Source of the DNA: Lutraria lutraria
Lineage: Eukaryota > Mollusca > Bivalvia > Venerida > Mactridae
Assembly: GCA_964023205.1 (NCBI GenBank)
Contig: OZ026841.1
Span: forward strand, 27,718,899-27,782,898
Reading direction: 5' to 3'
Length of the DNA: 64,000 nt
This document shows positions 35,011 to 46,475 of this stretch, piece by piece (the stretch's first letter is position 1; every line of letters begins with the position of its first letter). Below the pieces are notes generated by a model that ran no database searches, was not told where the DNA came from, and was given only the letters and a program-made list of their open reading frames with translations. Both the position numbers and the translations under genes were made by a program.

Positions 35011-35684
35011 AACATTTCATTAGAATATTTATGTAAAACTGACAGCATGTAGTTTTTAACTAATATTCATGTTTTGATAAAGGCAGTAGCCGAAACATTA
35101 AATAATAGGAGAAAATAAACAGAGAAGTTTGTAATTTACAGTATCCAACCGGATTCCACACTGAGAACTTTTATAATAGCCCAAAATACATGCCAGAATG
35201 CTATTTTTAATAAAAACAAAATCCTGAGAGGTCAGGCATAGTAATTACAAGAAAAACATGAGATGCCTTTTATCTACACTAATATCAACTTTCATGTCTC
35301 TTTATGTCATATACCAGTATCTAAAGGCAGCATTAAATTTACTGGTACCTCTTTGCATTAAAGAAGATGCTGCTTTTCCTTGAGTCGTGGATTTTAAATA
35401 TCTCAATAGTGTTGTGTTTACTGAACAAAATTAATCTCTCTGAACTATGAAAAATCACAGAAACAAGTTAACAACATAAACAATATACATAGATCCCCTT
35501 TAATGCTAATTAACAGGAAAATATTAAATTATTTAGCACTGAACAGTCTTAACTAGCGCCAGTGTGGACTAAGATGTCTTCCACAATCTTTTCTGATGAA
35601 CAGAACTTTAAAAGGCATATCAATTAATGTGTGGACTTATATATTACATTCTTTACACTTTATTTGGTTTCTTTGAACATGACC

Positions 35685-36490
35685 ATAAACAAGATGTGTT
35701 TTATAAACACCATGCCCCCTCCGGGTGCCCTTTTTGAAAATGTACAGGTCCTGTAGATTTTTTCATGATGACCCATGAAGTTTGATGATTGCAGGTGGTA
35801 GCATTTTGATTTGATAGGCAAGGTTAAGTTTGGTACAGGCAAACAAAGGGCCGTAAATCTGCTAAAAATTATCGAATCACAAAACCCTGACAATATGTGC
35901 TGGTGAACTCGGTGACAAAAGTTCTTTCAAAGTTTGGTAAGAATCCCCAGAGAAATACAGTAGTAGTTGCAAACAAAAGAGTATTTCTCTATATATTACA
36001 TATGCACAAAATAAACAAAGGGCCATAATTCCGTCAAAATTTATCGAATCATAAAACCTTTACAACATGCATTGGGTATCTTGATAACAATAGTTCCATG
36101 AAAGTTTTATCAAAATCCCTTGAGAAAACAAGGGAACAAGTGTATTTCGCTGTTGCAATCACACAAAATAAACAAAGGGCCATAATTCCGTCAAAAATTA
36201 TTGAATAACAAAACCCTGAATATATGTTTGGGGGTTCTTGGTAACAACAAGTCTGTGAAAGTTTCGTCAAAATCCCATGAAAAATGTAGGAGAAATATCC
36301 TAAAAGAAATGTCCGAATTTTTTTTAACACAATTATCCTGTGACCTTTGACCTGAAAATGCACAGGTCCTGTAGAGGTTGTCATGAGGAACCTACATATG
36401 AAGTTTGATGGATGTAGGTGCAGGAGTTTTGATTTTATAGGCAAGGTTAAAGTTTGGTACAAACAGACAAACAGACAGAGGACAAAAACA
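35685..36490 (-). repeat. Dispersed repeat with three diverged subunits
   Basis: 'acaaagggccataattccgt' recurs three times with following 'aaaatttatcgaatca', and 'gcacaggtcctgtag' occurs at both ends. The open frames at 35660-35893 and 36049-36462 on the minus strand come from this repeat. Confidence 0.75.
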
Positions 36491-36882
36491 ATATGCCTCC
36501 AATCTATCGATACGGGGACATAAAAATTGAATAAAAGCCAAAAGAAGAAAGAAATTTATTTAGATAAATGTTTTTTGTGATCAAGAGATAACCGTTAGTC
36601 AACAATGCAAGTAGGCGATAGCACAACATTGTTTTTTATTCCGTCGACTACCGATAGTTAAATTTTGTGTGATCAATATTTTCAAGAATTTATTCGCACA
36701 TGCGCAACAAACCGAAAACAAGCAAACTGTCATTATCTGGGACAAGAAATATAAACAAGACGCTGTGTTTAATAAACATGTAAGCCCCCGGTGGCATGCT
36801 GGTGAAGCAATATAATATAATTTGAACAATGTCAAGGTCAAAGTCGGTGTTTGATAATTATGGGTGTATTGAGAGGATTACA

Positions 36883-37570
36883 GTCAACTGGTACCCAATG
36901 TCAAGTGGTACCCACTATTTGTTGGTCAAGTGGTACCCACGATGAAGTCAAGTGGTACCCACTATGCAAATTTTATATTTAATTGATAATTGGTTGAAAT
37001 TAAAAGTGATTGCTAATTTATCAACAAACTGTTATTTATAATTGATTGAATTGGCTGACAAATAGAAGTGTTTAATAGAAGTAATTTAATTAACAAACAT
37101 TTTTAAATTTCAACCAATTAATCACTGTTCACACAAATTAAAAAAGTTTGTTGTATCATTTAACTATCACTCCTAATTGCTAATTTACCAAACAAACTGT
37201 TATCTATGTTTTATCGAATTATAAGTTTTGTGGTACATTGATTTAGTTGAATTTTTGTGGTGTATCATGATATATTTTTATAAAATTATGTTTTGGATTT
37301 ATGATAAATATTATATTGTATATGTACTATAATATCATATTAGGTGAGTGGGTAACTTACATTTTCAATGACAAAAACACAACTTTCGGACTCGTATTGA
37401 AAATATGTTATTTTCTATCCATGTATGGTGCTTTTTCTTAGTTAAAGTCCACATTCTAACTCCACTAAGTGGGTACCATTTGACTTCATAGTGGGTACCA
37501 CTTGACTTCATATTGGGTACCACTTGATCCAAATATAATGGGTACCACTTGACATTGGGTACCAGTTGAC
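36883..37570. mobile_element. Fold-back element with GGTACC-rich terminal repeats
   Basis: The outer 32 bases starting 'gtcaactggtacccaatgtc' are exactly inverted at 37539-37570. Inside each end 'tcaagtggtaccca' is repeated three to four times. The core is AT-rich with nested inverted blocks and has no open frame. It is 688 bp long, and I found no clear target duplication. Confidence 0.85.
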
Positions 37571-37604
37571 CAGCTCCCTATTGAGAATGGTCATATCACA
37601 AAAT

Positions 37605-37774
37605 CTACTTTCGAATATTTTGCCGATGTTTCATACCCTTAGTTTCAAAATGTTCCTGGTTAATGCTTTGGATTAAGTCCGTAGCATTCCAGAATCCATG
37701 TGAAATGATCTGCTTCAATAGACGCATGAACAAGCGACTTAAGCTGTTGACTTTGAAAGAGGACAATTCCATAA
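37605..37774 (-). CDS. Possible exon, frame unresolved
   Basis: An acceptor ('ttgaccattttag') precedes sequence that is open in two frames: 'YGIVLFQSQQLKSLVHAS' in phase 2 and 'VMELSSFKVNSLSRLF' in phase 1. Both look plausible as protein. Neither follows directly from the phase 0 exon at 38120-38152. Confidence 0.25.
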
Positions 37775-37830
37775 CTAAAATGGTCAACAAGACGAAATAA
37801 AAAAGACCAATTTAGTTATGTGATCAACAA

Positions 37831-37971
37831 CTAAGGAAAAGCAACCATACATGTGATTAACGATTTTTTGCCATTTTTGGTACAAACAAAATTCAACTTG
37901 TACAAGATTAGAAGAGGCATAATTGATCTATCAAACAAATATACGTCAAAAAATTGGCTTCCGTCCGCCAT
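37831..37971 (-). CDS. 46-codon open frame with a good start context, hypothetical
   Basis: ATGGCGGACGG start, beginning 'MADGSQFFDVYLFDRS' and ending at TAG. It lies downstream of the candidate first exon at 38120-38152 on the same strand and could be an alternative start. No family recognised. Confidence 0.2.
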   Translation of the reverse strand: MADGSQFFDVYLFDRSIMPLLILYKLNFVCTKNGKKSLITCMVAFP

Positions 37972-38119
37972 GTTTTTTTTCCAATCAGTCACGTGCACAC
38001 GTGATACTATTACTTATAATTAATTTATTTCGAACGCAATTCAAACACTTTAAGAAAACTTGGCCAAATAACATAACTGTCAGCTTTGACATAAATTAAT
38101 AAACTTAATGTTCACTCAC

Positions 38120-38152
38120 AACAACATCCAGGACAGTCCAGTACAGCGCCAT
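38120..38152 (-). CDS. Candidate first coding exon, minus strand
   Basis: 'acaaaATGG' gives a good start context; the exon reads 'MALYWTVLDVV' and ends in phase 0 at a strong donor GTGAGT. The upstream DNA (38160-38260) is less AT-rich, with 'cgctcgctctgcatgcat', as expected near a promoter. Its phase fits the exon at 31858-32011. Joining it to the array gene across 6 kb is inference only. Confidence 0.35.
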
Positions 38153-39311
38153 TTTGTTGTCGCTCGCTCTGCATGCATCAGACAAACTGTTAGATGATCT
38201 ATTTCGGTTTTGATTGACGTGAAGGTTGAAGCTATAGACTAGGTACACGGTTCCACTATTCGTCACATTTCTTCAAAGAAAAAAAAGAAGTCATATTCAT
38301 GACAACAATATTTTGCCATACCCAACTTTCAAATACATTTTTGAATTGTTGAATTAATTTAACCAAGGACTTATATACATACATATAAGTCCTTGATTTA
38401 ACATTGTTCATTAATTATATTGAATAAAATAGTGATTGTATTCCTTTTTATATCATGACATATTTGTGAACACTGAAATTACAAACACGGTAATTATTTG
38501 AGTGTGTATACTCAAATCATTGAAAGAAAGTTATTATTCCTGAACATTGACAAGTTAGGCATACCTTAACTGGCGGGAAAACAAGAATGGATACAAAAAT
38601 TGTTGTCGATGAAGAATGCTCAGTAGAACGTACCTAGCATCTGATACAAACTTCAATGCCAAATTTTTAAATGTTCGTGTAGAAGATGCTAAGTAATACG
38701 TTCTTTCATGATTATTGCAGTGCCCGAAAACAAATTCGCAAGATGAAGTTATAAATCAAATCTAAAGATATATTTCACAAATAATGCTCCACGTTTGCCA
38801 GTTTAATGCATAAAAATGATATTCCACTTAATTCTATAATAAAAAGAATGTTTACCTGATGACCATGTACTTCTGCTACCTGCGAACATCATATCTTGTT
38901 TCACACATATACAATATCATACAATTGATTGGCCAATCAAATGTTTGTTAATCCCTTGTTACAATGAGACGTTCAAACAGGTTTTGTATACATCCAGAAA
39001 CACGTGTGTATGGAATACACGTGACAAAATTGAAAACACATCCTACGGCGTTTTCGGTAGTCACAACGTACTATGAACAATGTACACATCGATCTATTTT
39101 GGATCACACTTTAATTACTCATTATTTCAGATATAGCACGAAATTGGTCCTAAATAATAAAAGGCCATGAATTTGTTACACACGTTACATTTGTAATGTA
39201 ATGTAATGTTACATAATCATATATTAGAATAAAGTATTTTAACAGTTGAGGTTCATTCAATATTTCTGTGAAATAATATACAGATGCCCATTCTGTAGCT
39301 AACGCTTATAG
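38153..39311. other. Possible promoter region, otherwise nothing seen
   Basis: AT-rich after the first 120 bases. A 13-bp hairpin ('caaggacttatat' and its complement) lies at 38364-38395, and 'catataagtccttg' recurs near 43111. Confidence 0.35.
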
Positions 39312-39556
39312 AAAAATAGATTCTATGGTCTGTGTGTCCAATGTTACTGTAACATTGCAGCATTGGAAATATATAGAGATGCATTTTTCAAATACTTGAA
39401 ACATAAGTAATACGTACCAATGTTAATTGTACGTAACAATCTTGTAATATCATTAACAAGTGAAAAAAAATAGATTCTATGGCCTGTGTGTCCAATGTTA
39501 CTGTAACATTGTAACATTGGAAATGTATAGAGATGCATCTTTTCAAATACTGGAGT
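39312..39556 (+). repeat. Direct repeat of about 90 bp, two copies
   Basis: 'tagattctatgg.ctgtgtgt' through 'tatagagatgcat' occurs at 39318-39393 and 39471-39546, about 153 bases apart. Each copy includes the short palindrome 'aatgttactgtaacatt'. Confidence 0.85.
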
Positions 39557-39599
39557 ACCATGCATTTCCAACCTAAAATTTGACTATTTTAGACGATTT

Positions 39600-42060
39600 T
39601 AATGCAAAATGATTTGTTATTGATATTCTATGTCCAATCTCTTTAATTACATTAAAATCTCTATAAACAAATTGATAAATATGCAATTTTTGACTTCAAA
39701 TAGTTTTGAAAATGTCAAATACGATACACGCGGTTTGCACATATATGTCTCCGTGAAAAACTACACAAAACCCGAGACATTTTCGTGTTGGTTCATATTT
39801 TATTATTAATTCAAGTTAGTTATTTAGGATGTTGTGTGAAAATTCATATTTCACAAAGTCTTAATAAGTTTTTAGTTTAAAATCATATATTCCGGTAAAT
39901 TATTAATTCGTTATGTAGGGCGTGTAGTCAAACTATATACTGTCTGTGGTACATGTACATATGAACCTCAAAATTACTACCACATATTTACGTCATATAC
40001 ATGTATACTGATCATTTTGATAGTTTGTTCCAGCATCCAATACTTATAAAGTAGTACACACAGTTCCCGTGATATTCACTGGTATTGCATCATGTTCATT
40101 TCTTCATTCCGACATATATGATTTTGAGCATGTATACAAGATAAAAAATGAAGTATTGACCTTGAAAAACGTCAACAATCCCACGTTATATATGCACAAT
40201 TGATTTTATTCTTAGACATTATATAATTCTGCAGGTCATTTTCAACCAAAGCATGTAACCAAAGAGACATACATATCGTTCCATATCATAAACTAGTAAC
40301 GTTATATTAATCATTGTATACACATACATTTTTTCAACATATAATGTAAATAATAATGCAACCGAATCAATTCAAACAAAGTAAATTCGCACGATATATA
40401 TCATATTTACTTTATTTCCATCTTTTAACATGTTTATATTATATAATAAATTAAAGAGACCCACTGCTTGCACACATACATTATTGATATTGATATTGTA
40501 AGTCCACACTCAATTATTACCTTTAATTCCCTATAATTCAATTGACAAATATTGTACTTTTGATTGAAATCAATTTGAAAGTGTTACTTGTTATACAGGT
40601 CTAACGTAAATATTCAATACTGTCCAAACTATATAAATACACACTATTGAATACACACAGTCCACTTCATAACTTATAGTTGCGTAAGACGTTAATTTTT
40701 TCATTTCGAATTGTAACAATCAAAGCTTGTATTTAAATCAAAATCATCAATTATCCGTCAAATACGCCATCAATCCCGTGACCAAAATTCGTTTTGTTCT
40801 TGATACTAGTATTTACAATTTGGCGTATTATTAACAAACGAATACTCGTGTAGTTCAATACATAGAGAATTGGGGAATGAATTTCGATGATATCTTGTAT
40901 GCACAGTAAATACACGAGACGCGCGACTTTCATTTATAATTTGCTACATGTATTATCGTTTGAATCTAATATATTCGTAATTTGTGTAAACTTAAGGCAG
41001 CATGTATGATATTTACCCATTAATATAATTTCGTATGAAGTATGAATACTCAAAGCCCAACACATTTGTACTTTGGCCGATATAGATATCCACAATTGTG
41101 TAGGTTATGTTCAGCCAAAGCATGTATACAAACGTGAGTATAGGTGAGTTCATAGACGATTTGGGAAGATAGTTTATTCCAAATTTAGAATGAATTTCGT
41201 TACTAGCTTGTATGTACAATAAATAGACGAGATGCACGACTTTCATCATGCTATAATTTGCTACATGTATAATACCATTTTAGCCTAATAATTTCATAAT
41301 TTGCGTAAGGTAAACATAGCGCGTATATTGATTACACATTAATCTCTTTCATATAATGTATTAGTATTCGAAACCCGTAAATTTGATCTTAATCTAATAC
41401 TCGACCGTGACCGAGCGGTTGGATGTCCGTCTTCGGAGCTGGAGATCGAAGGTTTGAACCCCTGGGTTAGAACTGATACGGTCGGTTTGTAAGCCGTCCA
41501 CTAGTTAAATGCTAATGCTTGTCTTAGCCCTGTCTTCGTCAGGCGCCCAATGCAAGGAGAAGGGATTTGGGGGTACTGTGCAAACAAAAAATCGATGTCT
41601 CATAAGCCAACTTGACTGACCCTTTTAATAGGGGAAACAATAAAATAAGCAAAACCTTTACATTTTACTCGAAACCCAACACATTAAAACTTCGGTCGTA
41701 TGCTATTAACTACATGTATAATACTCACTGAAACTATATATTGATATTTCGCGTTAATTACTCATTACTTGCTTGGATTACAAAGTATTTTCATTTAATA
41801 AGCTAATAAATTAAGGCGTCTAGTCAGTGCACTGTCTCTGGAATAGGTACATAATTACCCCAAACTAGTACCAGATCTTTTCATCTGAGATATTGACTAT
41901 TTTGATACTTTCTTCAAACAAGCAATACACATAAATGAATACACACACATTCCGTGATAGTGAATCATTTTGTATGACGGCAATTCCTTCCTTTTGTTAT
42001 ACGTTTTATATATAATTTTGATCTTGTATATGACGATAAATATAAGATACGCCAATTAAT
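39600..42060 (+). repeat. Diverged tandem repeat, unit about 316 bp
   Basis: Ordered blocks such as 'gaatgaatttcg', 'cgactttcat', 'ataatttgctacatgtat' and 'cccaacacatt' recur at about 40.87, 41.19 and 41.7 kb. The minus-strand frames ending at 40933 and 41249 share their first 20 residues for this reason. The SINE at 41402 interrupts the array. Confidence 0.6.
41402..41655 (+). mobile_element. tRNA-derived SINE
   Basis: The head has an A box 'tgaccgagcggttgg' and a B box 'ggtttgaaccc' at 41451-41461, spaced as in tRNA-Ser/Leu-like pol III promoters. A non-tRNA body follows ('ctgtcttcgtcaggcgccca'), with an AT-rich tail 'caataaaataagcaaaacc'. The family name is unknown to me. Confidence 0.75.
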
Positions 42061-42288
42061 CTTGAGATTTAAGTCAATATATATGCACTGTCTAGTGAAT
42101 AGATGCTTGATAATCGCAAATAGTACTGCACAATTTCCTCTTTATATATTGAAAAGTTTCACTACCGATATCATTCTGGTGTCGGGTGCATTTATATTTT
42201 TAAAAATACGTGTAGTTCTCTAAGGCTATTGGCAAGTGTGGCATGAAAGTCGCTTCCAATATCTGGTGTCAGTTGTGTGATATTAATA

Positions 42289-42428
42289 GTTACAGGGTTA
42301 GTAACTGACCCGGTACGGGATATACGGGTCTGTGGAAAACCATATGGGGCGAGACCGAAGGTCGAGTCCCGATATGGTTTTTCACAGACCCGTATATCCC
42401 GTATCGGGTCAGATACTATCCCTGTAAC
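42289..42428. repeat. Palindromic fold-back, 140 bp
   Basis: Arms of about 55 bases ('gttacagggttagtaactga', 'gggatatacgggtctgtgg') pair around 'gcgagaccgaaggtcgagtc'. The many mismatches are mostly compensated. It resembles a MITE. Both overlapping 77-96 codon frames here come from the palindrome. Confidence 0.85.
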
Positions 42429-43277
42429 GATTATATCACGCAGACTACCTTCCTCATCATCATTTCCAATAAAAGCCTCCATTACAGACCCAATATATAA
42501 ACATAAATGACTCCATTACAGACCTAATATATTCTGTTAACCTAATATAGGATATATTAGGTCACCACGTGACGTCAAATCATCCAATGACAGACGAGTA
42601 TTTTGTAGGAGGCGTGATATAATCTTATATCAACTAGACTTCTTCAACTCATAATAAAAAAAACTTTGGAAAGTGCACATTTTGTACTATTATCTGGCTT
42701 GGTGGATTTGAACACCAAAAAAGGATCATAGTCTTTGTTTAAGTTTATTTCTTTTGATTTCTTGTTTAATTACATTGACTATTATGTGTATAACCTTCAA
42801 TGTCTTATAGTATCATTTTTAGGTATAATATCATGTCACTGTATGATATAAAGTTGCAAGGATTGTTATAATATTGCTCTCATGTCCAGGTGCTATTTAA
42901 TAATATTTATAACAAATATAACTGTCCCCAGTAAGTAACAGGTGTAATCCCATATTTGTAGGTGTATTTCAGTATATTATGTTAAAGAACTATACTATAC
43001 ATCTTTGATTCTGGTAATGGCCCCGAGGTTATTCTGGTATTTAAAACATGGTACTGTACATGTTCACAACTTTTAATTTAACCATTCATACTTTTAACAC
43101 ATATACATACATATAAGTCCTTGTCACAGCTGGTATTTAGTGGGATTATGTAATAATCATCGTTTATTTCAAAACAAATGTTTTATGTTTGTTAATTTCC
43201 TCACTTTTGAATAAATTATTTAACTATTATTAAATAATGAATTAATCTATAGAATTTTAGTTTACACATAATTTTAT
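42429..43277. other. Nothing identified
   Basis: AT-rich. An inverted pair 'cctaatatattctgttaa'/'ttaacctaatataggatata' lies near 42523-42560. No gene seen. Confidence 0.35.
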
Positions 43278-43359
43278 GGTCAGATAGCTTAATTGGATAG
43301 AGCAACCCAGGCCAGTAATTGGCTATGCGGAAATTCGGGTTCGAATCCCGATCTGACTT
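43278..43359 (+). tRNA. tRNA-like sequence with a displaced anticodon arm, likely pseudogene
   Basis: A 7-bp acceptor stem (ggtcaga/tctgact, one G-U pair), T8 A9, a 4-bp D stem with 'ttggata' loop, and a perfect 5-bp T arm (tcggg-ttcgaat-cccga) with B box ggttcgaatcc. The anticodon region is abnormal: the only stem is ggcca/tggct with a 5-base loop, displaced by four bases. No CCA is encoded. Probably a decayed tRNA or a SINE head, not a working tRNA. Confidence 0.6.
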
Positions 43360-43729
43360 TCATAACCGTAAAAATCAAATTTAGTTTGTTTTGGGTTCAC
43401 GGCGAAGCAGTGTCATTAAGGCCTACTTCAAATTTGAGCGACTTGCTAATTAAACATTCTAACTACATGTACATCAATCTGCTTGACGCTAATTAAATTT
43501 TGATAAATGTATAAATTCCCATTCTAGGCAGTGCCTTATTTCATATTATCTATAAAAAGTGTATTTTGAAGCACTTTTGAAACCACCAAAGGTTAAGTAT
43601 AATGCTGATTGAAGTGTTGGTAATAATCTTTGCATCGATATTGCATTTTTTGTGATAAATATTTTGACTATAGATTAATTTTGATTGGTTTATCATTAAC
43701 TCTTTTTGCTTTTTAGCTTAGATAACCAT

Positions 43730-44060
43730 GTTCTAGACAGAGAGAGAGAGAGGTTGTGAATGATTCATGTTATGGGAGCTTTCAGTGCTTTGATTTTAGT
43801 CATTCAGAATTGTCTCCCTTGTTGAATCATGATCAGCAAGCGTCCAGTAGATCTCCGGGAAGTTCTTTGCATGTGATGTGCAGTTTTCTGCTGTTTATGA
43901 ACAGATACATGGTAAATGCTGATCCTTGTTGATAAAATATGATGTATTCAACGATTCAGTATGATTGTTGACTGTTTTATGTGTTGTAAATGCTAGTTAT
44001 ATTAATGTCATATATTTCCGCGAATTCGCGAAGTATCTTTGTAATTGATTTGTATCTTAT
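43730..44060 (+). repeat. Diverged dispersed repeat, partner of 10580-10920
   Basis: See the partner for shared blocks. This copy lies upstream of the LTR-like region and may belong to the same larger element. Confidence 0.7.
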
Positions 44061-44639
44061 TTTAAGGTTATTCTTATATAATGTCATATTATGAATCGAA
44101 AATTCCGCTGATTAAGGTTTGTCGAAGTCTAGGTTCATTCTGCAAATTGTTTGTGTACGAAGTTATTAGTCAATGTTCCCTAACCCGTTTTGAACATGCA
44201 CACAATCTGCTGACAATGCAGCGATCTTGAATTTCAAAATCAGATTAGCAGAGGGAACAGTAGGCATATGTTTAACATCCAGTCTTTTCATATTTGTGTA
44301 AGTATTAAATTGCTATGAAATTTATGTGCGGCACTTCATGGCTTTTCTGGTCTGTTCACTATTGTGACGCTGACGGCCGAAACGTACTTTTTCATATCTC
44401 TTATTCAGTTACTTCCCTTTATGTTAAATTTGCATTTGTAATTCGTATTGAAATAGATTAGAGTTAAACTATTCAGACCTTGTTTTAGAACCTCCAAAAG
44501 TATATATATATGGCAAGATATATTTACAATCACTTAATTAACGAATGATTCAACGTAGGTTGATAATATTATAGCGTACGGGTGATGGAAAACTCGTACA
44601 CAGAAGTACAGTTATTGAACGCTTATTAAAAGTTGTGCA

Positions 44640-45330
44640 AGGTAGGCGCTTGCATATGTCACGGAGAAATACGAGGATTGGCGGTAGTTACCGAACGGTA
44701 TTAGCCAATGAAATCGCTGCAGGTGGTATATAAGCCATTGTCGCAGGAGAAATGCTTTAGTAGCGGATATACTCACGTGAAAGCAACATCACTGTTTCAA
44801 TTGACGGGGGCTTTGTCCGTATTACAGCTACAAAATCTGTCTACTCGTGTTCTCATCTAGAAAGCTTAGCTATTATGAGAGAGTGGCAGATTAGCTAGTC
44901 TAGATACCGGGTCGTCGTTGAAAGATACAGCTGAGTTGGAACTTGTATTGTTAACTACGGGTTTGTAGTAAACAAGTTGTAGCGCAAATCTTATTGCGCT
45001 CTGACGCATTCAGACTGTACTAGTTGATTGTCTATTTGAGGGTATATAGTTCTATACAGTAGGTATAGGCTGGTAGATTAGATAGTCTAGATACCGGGGC
45101 GTCGTTGAAAGATAGAGCTGAGTTTGAACTTACTGTCAGCTACGATCTCCGTAGTATATAAGTTGTGGCGCAAATCTTGTTACGCTCTAACTCTTTTAGA
45201 CTGTAGTTGATAGTCTATGTGAGGATACATGTAGTTCTGAATAGTGGTTCGTGTTGAACGCCATTAGTTGTATAAGTTTGGTCCCGTGTAATGAATTACG
45301 TTATATAGTGAAGTTCCATCCATTTGTTGT
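44640..45330 (+). mobile_element. LTR-like or promoter-bearing repeat with internal duplication
   Basis: A TATA-like 'ggtggtatataagccattg' lies at 44722, followed by two direct copies of a roughly 180-bp segment (44883-45066 and 45070-45249) sharing 'tagtctagataccgggtcg' and 'aagttgt.gcgcaaatctt'. The segment is less AT-rich than its surroundings and has no open frame. A solo LTR is my best guess; no flanking duplication was identified. Confidence 0.45.
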
Positions 45331-45349
45331 AAATATTGTATGTATAGTA

Positions 45350-46475
45350 CATTGTTTTTGTTACCAATCAATATGCCAAGGTAGGCCCAAGGAAAATTAG
45401 TACAGTTGAATCTCGTTATCTCAAATTTCTAGGGACCGTGGAAATCAGTTTGAGATAACCGAAATTTGAGATAAACAAATACTGTATAAAAATATATGTT
45501 TTAAACTATTTGTGTACACGCACGAACAGTAGCCTTTATCTAAAATTACAATACATGTATGATTACGTTTCACTTGAACATGTGCATACGTAGAGAAGAA
45601 ACAAAATAATTATGTATCTATTCATAATAATTAATATCAACAATTAATGTCCCAACATAAAATACTTATTTACGAAATTTCTTGTAAGAATTCGAAAAAA
45701 AAAACGGAGCGTCTAGCTTTACATATTTTCTGATGTGTACGCATTCCGTACATAATGTAATATGAATCCGTTCGTTGCAACGTCGATCCCGCTCTCAGAA
45801 TTAATTATTTTTATCAAGCTAAGATCATTTTACAAAGATTTGAATCTAACACTGTCATAGGTGGCAAGTAATCGTACTCAATTTTGAAGTTAAACCTACG
45901 AGTATCCTAGTATTCGGATACTCACCGCAGCCGAAGTTATATGTGGTGCGTATTTTTTTACCTTACCTACCATAATTTTAGTTAAGTCAAATAACAGTTA
46001 TGATCATCATGCTACACTACACATGTGTTCTCTGTTTGTCACACGATTATAAATCTCCCGAAGCCTTTAAATTGTTCAATTAGCAAAATGTCATGATAGG
46101 TGTGAAAGCGTCCATTGTTCGCTGATCTGCTCCAACTTTGAGGTAAACAACTCAAACTACATGCTAATTAGAGTCACGGGGACAAAAATTTAGTTTGACA
46201 TAAACGAAATTTTGAGATAAGTGAATTGGAGGTAAGCGGATTAATTTCATATAGAGAAAGAGCAAAAAAATCGGGACCCAACGAAACAGTTTGACATAAC
46301 CGAAATTTTTATATAAGCGAGTTTGACATAACGAGATTCAACTGTATATCTAACTGTATATTATATTGAGTTACAGACCGGTTATAGGGTTGTGTTTATT
46401 GTACTAAGTGTATTGCGCTCGGTACACGTTACACTATTGGTATTGTACTATGTGCTGCATAGTGCAATATGTTTT
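45350..46475 (+). repeat. Host repeat interrupted by the 942-bp element
   Basis: 45350-45402 and 46347-46475 together match 10331-10441. This is the occupied counterpart of the empty site. Confidence 0.85.
45403..46344 (+). mobile_element. Non-autonomous TA-target DNA transposon, 942 bp
   Basis: The ends 'cagttgaatctcgttatctc' and 'gacataacgagattcaactg' form a terminal inverted repeat, flanked by TA at 45401-45402 and 46345-46346. Sub-terminal 'ttgagataaacgaaatttga'-type motifs are repeated several times near both ends. There is no transposase frame. TA target use fits the Tc1/mariner superfamily. Confidence 0.9.

Noticed and set aside
42192..42510. Opposing 96- and 77-codon frames
   Set aside because: Both are produced by the palindromic fold-back at 42289-42428.
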